Assembly: GCA_028622995.1 (NCBI GenBank) | Contig: JAJQJQ010000019.1 | Span: forward strand, 124,001 to 188,000 | DNA from: Panagrolaimus kolymaensis | Lineage: Eukaryota; Nematoda; Chromadorea; Rhabditida; Panagrolaimidae | Direction of reading: 5' to 3' | DNA: 64,000 bases | Shown here: piece by piece, positions 32,358-45,100 of the stretch | How the letters are laid out: the number at the start of each line of letters is the position of its first letter | Numbering within the stretch: position 1 is the stretch's first letter | Translations under genes and position numbers: made by a program | The notes under the pieces: model-generated | Databases searched by the model: none | The model's input: only the letters and a program-made list of their open reading frames with translations | What the model was told of the DNA's origin: nothing

Positions 32358-35300
32358 TTAAACAATGTCACCATCACCACCATTATTATTATTTGTTGTT
32401 GTAATTCGAGGTTGCAATTGTTGTGATGATGTTAATGGCATAGTTTCTGAATGACCACTATGTTCTGATGAACAACAATTTGTTGATGCTGCGGTACTGG
32501 ATTCAGAACTAAAAAAAATATGGCCAATGAAATGTTGTTATTCATGTGTTTAGCAACAACTTACTGATTACTAAGCAATGACATATTTGCACTTTCTGAT
32601 TCCGATGCATTACGATGTTTGGATATATTGGTTTTGGATGAAGATGGAGGAGGAAGGGCTGAAGAAGGATGGCCACCTTTTGCAGCGAGGCGCTAAAGAG
32701 AAAATTTTATGGGATTAATTAATTTTTGAAAAAAAGAAGGATGAAAAATGATTTTACATTTCTTCGACGTCGAACAGTTGTAAAAATAATTCCAAATATG
32801 GCTGTAAGTAAACCAATAACAGCGATAAGTAAAAATAAGAAAAGTATGATATTATTGTAACTTCCATCTGGTTTTGTATAATGTTCATCTCCTTCTCGAT
32901 ATTCATTTAATGGAGTGCTATGATCTGAAAATTAGATGATCATCATAATATTGATTTATGGATTTTCTTTAATGAAGCTTTATGAAGGATTAAAATTATG
33001 CAAATTTGAGAGTAGCAAAGTTTTTAAAATTAATTAACAATGTTTTTTTAAGGAAAAACAGATTAGTAGCATCCATTTAGTTGTTGGTTTTTGACGTCGG
33101 CGATTTTTTTGCAGCTGCTTTGTTGAATATTTCTCTAACTTTCTTTTAATTTTTCAATGTTAGTCAATCCATCCATTGAAATTTAACATTTTGTGCAGAA
33201 GTCAAAATATGTGTGTGTTATTTAAAAATAAACAACAAACCTTTACAAATGGGACAACATTGTCCTTCAATATGTTCGAAAATTATTTCACATTGAGGAC
33301 ATTGAAGCGTGATGCATTCTAATAGGCCTCCATTACGGCAAGTACAGTTTCGACAATCAGATGCTCGAAATTCTTCATTTACCGTATATGTGTGATTATT
33401 ATATGTGCAAAGGGCTTCAGCTTGAAGTGAATCTGGAAGTTAATAAGAAAAATATGGAAATAGTTTGAAGAAGAAGATGGGAAGTTTTTTTTTGGTTATT
33501 TTTGAAGAATTTTTTTAAATTTATTAATTTTGGGTTTCATTAATAGCGAATGAGGAAAGAGGCAAACTTGGAGGGTTTTTTAAGCTTTAATTTTTTAGGG
33601 TCAGGAAATAGCAGAAGCTTAAAACTGTTGTTGTGAAATCACTGAATTTGTTGTTAGCTACCGTAATTTATTTTTTGGCATAGTAAACGTTGCTTTTTGA
33701 TTGGATTCAAGAATATTTTGGCAAATCAATTTTATGTAATACAAACCTGAACAAACCGGACAACATCGACCTTTAATCATTAAAGGTCGGCCTTGACAAT
33801 CATTTTCATCTGTTGCACATTGTTCAATAAAGCACAAAGGTTCACCATTACCACCTCCATTTTCAGATGAGCATCGACATGAAGTGCATTCATCCACTCT
33901 CCATTCATCTCCATTTTGATGAGTTATACCATGTTCATCCGTGCAAAAATGATTAATACTACTCATTTCTTGACTATTACTACTAATAATCATTGTGGAA
34001 TTATTATTATTATCAATAATTTCTGGGGGAGAGCATTTTGAACAACATTGATTTTCTTCATCTTTGATTGGATTAGCACATGGCGTAGGAGGGCATTGAG
34101 TTGCAGTACATAAAACATGTCCAACTCGACATGTGCAACTAACACAATCCGCTAAATTCCATGTTTCTCCATCAACATATAATCTTCCATCCCCAGGTGA
34201 ATGGCATACAGTTTGTCCATGTTTTGAAAGAGACGAACTTGAAGTATTGGAATTTGCTGCAGAAGACAAAGAAGAAATACATGAAGAACAACATTCACCT
34301 TTAATAATTTTCCATTGATTATATGGACATTCTTTGGGTCGAGTAGGGCATGAAATAAGTGAACAAAATTCAGTTGAATGTTGACAAAAGCATTGTCGAC
34401 AATTTCCATCCGTCCACCATTCACCACTATCACGTTCAACCAGTTTATCTCCATCAATCACGGATATGCATGAATCAGCTCGTTGTTGGATTGCTTTTTC
34501 TGGGATTTGTAATCGAGCATCTATCTTGCTTCGAGCTAAAGTTATATAGGAAATTTAGTAAATATTAGAAAAAGCTTTTCGGGGAAATTGTTTCATGATT
34601 TTTTAGTTTTTTTTTTGAGATAAAAAAAGCTTTAAAAACTGCAAAATCTCGCCATTTTTTTAAAGACATGCAGCTTTTTTTGGTTTGAATGAAATATGCC
34701 TTACCTCGACATTTACAAACTGGGCATCCAAGTGAATTGGTTTCAAATCCATATAAGCAATGTTTAAAACAAGTATCAATGGGAGGACATTTTGCACATT
34801 TGCATACCGCACATCCACGTTGATCTCTGCGATATCCATGAGCGCAGTGTCTAAAAAATTAATTTTGTTGTGATATTTAATTTTGTTAAAAATTAAAAGC
34901 TTTTCTCCAAAGATTTTTCGTTAAAATTTGTAATAAATAGTTTTTTGGGCCCTTGGAGAGAAAAAGAAAGCTTACTTATCACAATTATTTTCATTTAATT
35001 CTTCACATTGTTGATTATCATCATCGGAAGAAAGAACAGTGGGTTCAAAGCTTTCAGCACATTTACATTGAAAACAGCCAAATGGAGTTTTTTGTAAACC
35101 ATTTTCACATCTCAATGGACAATGCTCTAATGATGGACAACTAATAGGTGATTCAATGATTGTTGGTGCATCACAAACTGGACAACATTCACCTTCAACT
35201 TTTCGAGGATTTATACAATCAGTTTTACATATCGGTGTTATGCATGTTGTTGTGAAATTTAAATTACATGTACAATTTGTGCATTCATCTTTTTGCCAAT

Positions 35301-38300
35301 TTTCATTTAATTCTCGTTTACCATTTGAATCATCCATGCATCCCACGCAAACAGGACAACATTCATCAGATTTATGTCCAATAAAACATTTACCTGAAAT
35401 TTGTGAAATAGAAAAATTATTTTTAAAAAAATATTATATTTTTCGGAATTTTAAAAATGGCAGATAAATTTTTTTGATGATAATTAAATCCAAAAAAAGT
35501 AATCTTGAAAATTTAAAAAAGGATAAAACTGCTTTAAAACTTGGGTCAAATAGAAAAACAAAAAACTTTTTTGCGGCTTCGCTAATAATTTAGAAATTAA
35601 TAAAAGTTCCTTCCAAAATTTAGTTTTCTCTATCTCTTTTTTAAAGGCTTTCAAAGTCTAATCCGTCTCGAAAAAAATAACAGTAATGTCTTTCAAATTT
35701 TTTTGGTTTTCGTTTTGGAATTCATGAAATTTTTTCTTTCGGGGTTTCTATGTTTACAACGTGTATCAAAAAAAGAAGAAGGGAATATGCCTTGGATCTC
35801 GAATGCTATTCAAGGGAAGTGGTGGCCCAGGATTTTTGGGATATTCGTTTCAAATTTGCCATTTCTTTTAAGTAAAGAATCATAATAAAAATTTTCGATA
35901 GGGACTTTCAAGGTTTTTGTAGAAATTGCAAACTTCTTTTTTTTGAAGTTCGATTTATTTTTTCGGAAGCTAAAAAGCTTTTAAAATGGTTTCCAAAATA
36001 AACTTGTTTATATTTGATTTTTAAAAAATAAATTTTGTATGTTAAGTTTTGAAAAGGATTTATGGAAATTATTTTTTACTAAATATTTTTTGCTTTATAA
36101 AATAGCAATTTTATTTTAAAATACCCACGCTCTACTAACCTTTAGCAATATTAGGGCATTGCATTTGTTTACATTTAATTACGCCATTATGACATTCGCA
36201 AGTTTCACATGGAGAACGTAAAAATTTATCTCCTTCCGTGTAAGTTTTATTCGAATGTGGATCAAAACATTTTAATGTTCGTCTTGCAATGGCACCTTCG
36301 ATAGTATTTTCTGTTTTTGATACACATTTAAATATATCACAACAATTTCCTGGGATTCCATCGCCCTTTTTTGTTATAATTGGATGATGAGTATTTGAAG
36401 GGCATTGAACGGGCGTACATAAGCCGGGTTTGCATCGGCAATCGGGTTGAATGGGGCAACAAGAACCATCGGGAACATAACTCAATGGTCGAAAGCTATC
36501 TTCTGGGCATTCATCGTTATTTAAAAATTCATTAAAATCTTCACAAATTATTGATGCACAATCTTTTGCTGAAAAAAATGAAAGATAAGTTTAAGAAAAA
36601 ATCTAATAATTTTTGGATTCTTTAAATCATTTAAAATATTTTTCATTTAACAAAAATAAAGGAAAAAATCTATAAAACTTCGGTGGCTCAAATAAAAAAA
36701 ATGGAGAAAAACCTTTTTAAAATATTTTGTTAATTTTTTTGTCTTTGTTTTTGTATTTTGAATAAATTTGTTTCGTTGCCTTGCCTTTTTGAAGATACTT
36801 ATTTTGCCATTCATTTTTCTTGATTAAAACCAAAAACAAAAATTATGAAACGAGTTTTTCCGAAAATATTTAATTCAAATTTTTAAAAATTTATTATTAT
36901 TTTTTGACTCTAAAAAATTTAAGAATATTGCTTTTTTCTTTCATTTTCTGAATCCCAAAACTTAAAATTTTTTATTAAAGAATATTTTTGTTACCTGGTG
37001 GACGACATTCATATTCATCACAACATTGCCCGGGATTACCATTACCATCTTTAATTAAAACTCGTTCAAAACCAATTAAACATTTTCCTTGAGAATTAAA
37101 ACATTTATTTGGATCACATATGCATGCGCCTTTCATCGGGCAACATTCATCATCAGATTTAGTTGGAATTTCTAATTTAGAATCTGGCGGACATTTAGGT
37201 TGAAATACCACTTCACATTTAGCTTTTAAACATGGTTCGGGCCATTTAACTGAAAAAAACAAAACAAAAAATATTTGTAATAATAATTTTTTTCTTTAAT
37301 TGTTTTAAATTTTTTTTAAAGTTTTATCCCTCAAAATTTTTTTTCAATAAACTTTTTTGCTCCATTTTTCTTTTTTTAATGATTCATCCACTTTGCTGCT
37401 GCTTGCAAGATTTTTTCATTTATATTTTTGCACAATAAATTAAAATTAGAATCAAAAATTCTCAAGAAAACCCGAAAATCCATTTCATCGACGACGACAA
37501 CGACTCCGCCGACGACGATGACAACAGCAACGTCAATAAAAAAGAAACTTTTTTTTCTGTGTTTTTGTTGACGGCGACAATCTGGCGCCAATATTCTTTA
37601 TTCCCCACACAAAAAAACTTAACTTTTTTGTTTAGTTTGTGGAGTTCTTTTGTACTTTTTTCTATTCTCTCTTGTCTTTTTATCCTCTTTTTCCAACAAC
37701 AGTTTTTTTTATTCTTCATTAACCTCTTCAACAATCAAGAAAAAAACTCTTTTACTCACAAAAAATTTTTTTCTTTGTCCCTCAAAGATATTTTTCAAGC
37801 AAAAAAAGCAGACGATGATGGAAGAAGAAGAAAAAAGACGAAGACCAAAGGCAAAGAGTACATAGTAAGTAAGTATAGGTAAAGCTATAAACCATTTTTT
37901 TCTTTTTCATTCTCTTGCTGGCTTCATAAGTTTTTTTTTGTTTTCAGTAAAAAGGATCAGATTTCGAAGAAATAATAGAAAATAAATAAATAAAGAGTTT
38001 TATTTTTTTTTGGTGAACAAAGAAAGAAAAAAATATTTACTCAAGGATTCCCACTTTATTTTCATGCGCGCGTAACAAAAAGAGAGAGTTGTTAAAAAAA
38101 TAAAATGTTTGCATAAAAATTTTTTTTTATTCTCAAATGCAACAGTAGCAAAGATAGAAAGAAAAAAAAATACATACATACATCTTCGGTTTTTCATCAG
38201 GAAATATTGTTTAATTGTAAATTGATCTTTATTTTTACTTACGTAATAAAACGAAGAAGAAAAAAGAAAAGAAGAAGTTATTTTGTAAACATAGAATTTA

Positions 38301-41300
38301 ATTTTTGTGGTTGCAGCAAGCTTGCTTGACGACTGACGAAGAAAAAAAAGATTTGATTAAAATTAAAGTTTCAATTTGCAGAAATTTGTGACGACAATAA
38401 AATAAAAAAGTATTAGGTTTGATTGTAAAGTTTCAAAAGGATTAAAGATTGATTAATGAATTAATGAAAAGTAAATATTCAAGAAAAAAATGGAAATTTG
38501 AAAACAATCGAGTGCTAGAATGTTGCAGTTTTTTTTGATGCATTGAAATAAATACATATTCAACCACAGTTTTTTTTTGTTTCAAAGAAATTTTTAAATG
38601 ACTATGCAGTTTTAAAGATTATATAAATCAAAGTTTTAATTTTGATGCACAAAAAGATAATAATAACCAACGTTAATTTTATTTAATTTACAGTTTTTTT
38701 TCCTCTATGATATAATTTAACTTGTCACAGCTTTTTTTGACATAAAATAAAAAAATTTTAACAATGGAATTGCAGTGAATTTTCATCAACAGTTTTAAAA
38801 ATTTTTCTTTCATTCAATTTCCATCTCAAGTCACTTTAATTTTTTTATTCTAAAATACAAAAAATCGCCAGTTTAGTTTAATAAATCTAATTTAATTTAA
38901 TTTGCTTCTCATATTTATATCCTTCATTCCTCCTCTAACAAAATTGTTATCCATGTTCCTTTTTATTACATCGTTTCCAGTTTTTTACCCAATTAAAAAT
39001 AAAATAAAATAGAAAACTTCATAAACTTTAATTTTTATTATCCCAATTACCAACTTGCCTTTCAACATTGGCACACACGCTTGTTTTTTCTTCTTTTCAA
39101 ATCATCAAAATTTTTTAATGCTTTGTTTTTGCTTTTTTTTTCCGTTCGTTCATTAAAAAAATGAAAATGGGTTTCAAAATAGTTTAGAAGAAAAAAATAG
39201 GCGCCCCTGACACATTTGTTTCTGGCAGGAATAAAAAAAATGTTTGTTGGCTTGTCAGGCTCAAAATTTTCGAGATATGTCCGCATTCTTTCTTTCTTCT
39301 TTTTTTTTGAAACAAAAAAGATAAAAGCGCTAAAAAACTTTTGCCGATGAGTTCAGTTCAATTTTTGATTTTTATTTGCAAAAAAAAAATTTAACTTTGA
39401 AAAAACAAACAAAAAATTAACGAAGACGACAACTGTGTGTGTAAAAAGAAAAAGAGTAAGAATTTTGATATATTTCTTTTTTTTTTGTTTTTGTCATCAA
39501 ACGTTTTTTATTTTTGAGGAAAAAAAGAATAATAACAAAAATTTATGTCAAAATATGAAGAAGAAATGAAAGATATATTTTTTTCTTTGTTTTTTGTTTG
39601 AAGAAAAAAAAACAGAGAAGGTTAAGAGGATAAAGTTTAATGCAAGAATGTTAAAAAATGCAAAAGCTATGTATGTTTTTTGGTTTAAAAATAGATTTTT
39701 TAAATTCATATGTTAAAAAAAAGAAGAAGAAGAATAAGAATGTAATAAAAGACACGTAAAAAATCCCATGGTTGAACACAGTTAATAAATAAAAATTTAA
39801 AAAAATTAAAAGTGCAGTTATAAATGCAAAAAATTAGCTATTTTATTGAAACATTTAGTTTTGATAGTACAATTTAATCGCTGATAGTTAAACTTATTTC
39901 CTAATTAAAAGAATATCCAATTTTTTTGTAAGCTCAATAAAAGACACAGTTTAAACTTAGGATGCCATAATTTACTCCGCCCGCATCTAACAACGCCAGT
40001 TTTTAGATTTAAATAAAAATTCTTATTTATGACTTCCACAAATATTCACACTACACAGTTTTTTTAACTTTAAAATTCAATTTAAATTAAAATCATTCAC
40101 TGTTTTTATTTTATTAAAACAGAACATTTGTTGATTCTTTCTGAAGTGAATGGTGGTCACAGTTTATTGTAACAAAAAAAAGCTATTTCCATGAGCATTC
40201 TTAAAATTTAATTATTGCATTTTGTTTGTCAAACCTTTTATTATGATTTTGACAGTTTAAAAAAATATTTTCTAATAACTTGAAAAAAATAGTTATTTAA
40301 TAATAATAATAAAATAAATGAGTGAATGGCTAATTGTTTTTTTTTTGTTGAAAATGCAGTTTTTTTAAAATTTTGAATCACCTCAATCATTAGTTGTTAG
40401 TCAGACAGACGACATACTTGAAAAATAAGAAGAAAAAAGAGCAACAAAAAAGTTTTAAAAAAATATTGCGTCACAAAAAAATTCTTTAGATTTTCAAAGT
40501 TAAGAAACACACAAAAAACAATTTTGTCTTCAGTTTTATATTTAACAAAAAAATTTATGAGACCAATGGTCAGTTGTCAGCTGCCATTAATTTTAAGAAG
40601 ACCTCTTGAAGAAGGTATATATGTCCGCCATCGCTGATTTATTTATTTTTCAGTTTTTTTTGATAACCTTTATTTTTTTTTTTCATTGAGCTTTCCTTCG
40701 CTTTTGGTTGATTTGATTGGAATTTTTTTTACTAGAAAGCTTTTTTTTTGCTTGTTGCTTGGAGGAGAAAAAGCAGCGATCGTCGTCGCTAAATTGACTA
40801 TTGATCTTTCTTATGTAAAACAAAAAAGAAAAAGAAACATGAAGAAGACAGAAAAAAAGAAAGAAAAACAAAGATTTATCTTTCTTGTTTCGAATCAAAA
40901 AGCAAAAAATAAAAAATTGAAGAGCAGATTGACTGACTGAAATTTTTTTTTATGTCTTGTCTTAGAAAAAAAATAAAAATAGCATTTTATTATATTGATT
41001 TGAAATTTTTTTTCTTTTTCCCTTTGGCTTTGAGTTTGGCTAGAGAATGGCATGAGATATTAACGGAAGTGGAAGAAATTTAAAAAAAAAGAAGTAAAAA
41101 GAAAAATGATGATCGATTGGAAAGGCAGTTATTTTTGCCAGTAAGAAAAAGCGTATAATTAAGCATCGAAAAATTAAATTAATATTATGAAGAGTCAGTT
41201 ATTTAATTCAAATTATTTAATGTCTAATAAGTTATTTTTTTAATATTGAAATAACATGCAGCCGAAAAATTAATATAATTTTACCCCTTTCAGTTGACAG

Positions 41301-42194
41301 TTTAATAAGAAGTAAAAAAAATTTTTTTTGTGATCGAATAGTCTAATTATAAAAGATTTTTTTGGCACCGAGATTATTCAGTTTTTATCAGTTAAATCTA
41401 TAATAAAAATACCACCAAAAAACAACCGTCGAAACAGTTAAAGCTTTTACCCATTAAAAAAAAGAAAAATACCATGGAGGCAGTTTTTGGAGTGATTAAA
41501 AAATAAAGAGTGAAAATTTAAACGAAAAATTATGCAAAAAGCATACAGAAAAGCAGTTTTAAAACATAATTTAAAAAAAACACAAGTTTGCTTAAGCACC
41601 AAAAACTTTTAAACAATGACAGTTAAAAATAATTTACATTTAACTTTTGATGAATAGAGTTTTTATTTGATGAAATTAAAAAATCACTAACAATTCTTTA
41701 AAAAAATGAGAAGTGTAAAAGCCAAATCATTTTTCAATTTACCAGTTTATAAAAAAAATTATATTTCCCAAATAAAAATTTTTTCCCCAATTTACAGTTT
41801 TTAGAAAATGAATTTTTAAAAAGCACACGAGCGAGGACTTACCCGAGCATTTACCAATTTGATTAATATTAGAAATTTTACAATATAATGGTTCAATGCA
41901 TTCACCAATATTTAGGCCGCATGTTTCATTTAATTGTTTTAAACATATTTTACAACATCCGCAATCATCTAATTTTGTTATGGAACATAATTCTGAAGAT
42001 ATTATAGGACATTCATCAATTAAACATTTATCTGGACATTTTATTGTGGTGGTTGAAGATATAATTGTTCCAAAAGATGTGGAAAATAATAAAAAATTAT
42101 TAAATATTAAAATTAATAATAAATTTTTGGAATATGAATTTTTTAAAGTTTTATTATTATTTAATGATAGTAAATTTTGGGATGAAAAAAACAT
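32358..42194 (-). CDS. crm-1: CRIM1-type cysteine-rich transmembrane BMP regulator
   Basis: Exons (minus): 41843..42194, 36995..37249, 36140..36568, 34976..35393, 34705..34850, 33747..34535, 33241..33432, 32758..32924, 32565..32692, 32358..32508. The join is 3027 nt, 1008 aa, against about 1036 in human CRIM1. A hydrophobic signal segment (LLLILIFNNFLLFS) precedes an IGFBP domain (about 50-117, CGCCKICLKQLNETCG). Next come N-terminal Cys-rich repeats, two VWC domains (about 300-420, each ending CCPVC), antistasin-like repeats (about 430-533), and four more VWC domains (about 545-860). A TM helix (ILFLFLLIAVIGLLTAIFGII) lies near 885-907, with RRRR after it, then a 95-residue Ser-rich cytosolic tail. 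The family binds BMPs and modulates their processing; C. elegans CRM-1 promotes DBL-1 signalling. The first intron is 4.6 kb and carries the CAGTT motif array. Donors and acceptors are all GT/AG. Confidence 0.95.
37250..41842 (-). other. crm-1 intron 1, 4.6 kb
   Basis: This intron is about 45 times longer than a typical intron in the window. The part nearest exon 2 (37.25-38.5 kb) lacks the CAGTT motif. From 38526 onwards the motif occurs repeatedly on the plus strand, antisense to crm-1. I found no additional exon that would keep frame. Short open frames here are low-complexity. Confidence 0.7.
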
Positions 42195-45100
42195 GTTTGA
42201 TTATTGTCGTCGCTTTCGAAAAATAATGATTTTGATTGGGAAACCAATTTTTTGAGTCTCTTGACAAAAAGTTAAAATATTGAGAAACAGTTTAATAAAA
42301 AAATATTTTAATTTGAAAAAATAAGTCGCAGTTGATTAAAGAAAAAATTTTTAATAAAATAATTAAAAAAAATAAAGTTTTTAAAGTTTCATATAAAAAT
42401 TAATCGATCGTAGAATAAAATAATAAAATAAAAATATTATTAAAGCGTAGGCGGTGGATGAATAAATATTGTATATTAAATAAATCGAAATATGTATGTA
42501 TTTTTCTTAACTTCTTCTTTTCTTCTTAGGTTGAGTTGAATAAAGGTGAAGAAGAAAAAAATATTCACAAAAATAAAAAAAAATCGTCGTCTTCGTCCGT
42601 TCTTTTTCTTTTTTTTTTGACGAGCTTTTTTTTTGAGTTTTTTTTTTGCTTTTACTGTGTGTCGAAGGATGGATGGAAAAAAAAAGAGAAGCAAAAAAGC
42701 TTACAATTTTTTTGTTTGTTGTTGAAAAGGATGAGAAAAAAAAAGAAAGTAAGTAAGTTTAAGTTTCTTTCTTTCTTTGTTTAGTAAATTCTTTTTTTGA
42801 GATGAATTCAGTTTCGTGGTGGAAAAATAATAATAATAAAAGTAAAAAATATGTGGAAGATGGAGGATAAAAGAAATTAATAAAAAAAAATATTAATAAT
42901 AATAAAATTAGTTAAATAAAAATATAATAAAAAGTTTGTGTTTGAGCTATAACACAAACAAAGTTGTTGTTCGAAAAAATGTGGAAGCTGAAAAATTTGA
43001 ATGGAAAATTAATTCAAGAAATTTTTTAATTCAGTTTAAAATAATAAAAAGCACGTAAATTTAACCCGTTGACAATGTCGATCTCACTTAAAAAATAATA
43101 ATGAAAAGTTTGGTAAAAACATGCATATATAATTTCTCAAAAAAATATTTAAAAATCTCGCGAAGTATGAAAAAATGCAGTTTATAAGTTATAAAAAAAA
43201 CCGTCAGATATTCAAAGTGACAAAATTATAAAAAAAAGCCTTTTAGACAGTTTAAAAGCCAATAAAATAATTATTAATTTTTTTTTGATTTCACACAAAT
43301 TTTTAATCCTCAGTTTTAAAATTTTAAAGTTCGATTCGAGACAGTTAGTTTAAAAAGAAACAATGTTATTATCTTTTTCTGTTTTTCAATTTTGAATTTA
43401 CAGTTTTAAACAGCCATGAAAAAAAGAGCAAAGGTAAGACAATATCATAAAAATAAAAATCTATTTTGGATGGTTCAAAAACAGTAAAAAGGTTACTGTA
43501 CATAATTCAGTTAATTTTATTTTTAAATTATAATATTTCAATTTCTCGTAAGTCAACCCAGTTTTTTTTTGTTGCATAAACCAAATAATCGAGAAAAAAA
43601 ATTTTAAGAAATAAGCAAAGTTTTTTTTATCTTTTCATTTTGAAAAAAAAAACTTGTGGGTACACGAAAAAAAATTTCAAAGGGAGACAGGGAGAAAAAA
43701 AAGTGTGGCAAAAACATTTTAGAACAAGAAAAAAAAAATAGGCGGAGCATTAACATTTAAAAAATATAAAGAGAGACAACACGAACAAGAAAAAGACGCC
43801 GTGATCACAAAAAATTGAAGAATGAGAAAAGTAGCGAAGAAAAAAAACGAAGAGCAAGTATCTCTTTTTTTAATTATTTGCATGCTTTAAAAAAGAAAGA
43901 AAAGACAGCTGATGAAGATATGGATGGATTATAGCAAGCGAACACAGTTTTATTTTTATATTTAAAAAAATGCAGATAGCTCAAAAAATATCAAAGTTTA
44001 AAGGATTATTATTTTTTTGCTTACCAGTTTTAAAATAGAATAATAAAATTTAATAAGTTTTCAATGCCTACATCGAAGAACAACAGTTTTAAGATTTTTC
44101 TTTGTTATGATTATTGGCTGCCAAGGATCAAGGACAAGAAAAAGAGTGATGCCCAGTTTTTTTACTCTTCCCTAATCTTTAATATTCAGTTAAACAATGC
44201 CAAGTTCAACCCAAAAGGACTCCAGTTTTTTTTCTAAATTAATTTTATGCAAAAAATAAAATAAATAAAAATGCTTTTTTAAATAGGTAAGTACCAAGAT
44301 ATTTGAAAACCTAGTGATATCAAAAAGATATTCAACTCAGTTTTTAACGCACGTTCATGCGTTTCTCTTCGTATTTCAGTTAAGTAAAAGAAATTCGATC
44401 AGAAAGAATAAAAAATCAAATTTCAAAATCAGTTTTTTTAGTAAATTAGTTTTTGCAAAAAAAAAAGCAAACTTTAATCTTATCTATCCTATCTACTTCC
44501 AGTTTAATTCTCTTTATTATGAAACTTGAAAATACAATAATATAATTATTTCTATCTTAATGAAACAGATCCTCAGTTAAACAACATTATATATATATTT
44601 TTGAAATCATTGTATTGTTCATTCAAACCTTTAGCAATTTACTAAACGCATGGGTTTAATGTTAACGAAACATTGCGACAGAGAATCAAAATACACAATC
44701 ATACTTTTTTAGATTGTTTCTTTTTTTTACGATCCATTTAGCCTATTTTTTCATTTGGAAATAAAAAGATACAAAAAAAGCTTTCAGCCAAAAAAAAATG
44801 ATGCCCTCAAAAAATAAAAATATGTTGAACTAATAATAAAAGTCAAAGAAATTTAAACTCAGTTTAAAACAAAAAAAAAGCATATTCTATTGTTTCGGAT
44901 ATTCGAATGAGGATGGAAGAAATTAGAAATTCAAAACATTTTCAACAGTTTTTATTCTTTGGTAAGTTTCCTACTCAGTTTTCAAAAAAAAAATTAGACA
45001 TGCCAATGAAAAATAGAATGTTCATCCAACAGGTGGCGAGAAGTACAGTTAAGAAAAAAAATGTCTGTATTCTTCTTTAAAAAAGAAAAAATATTCGGAA

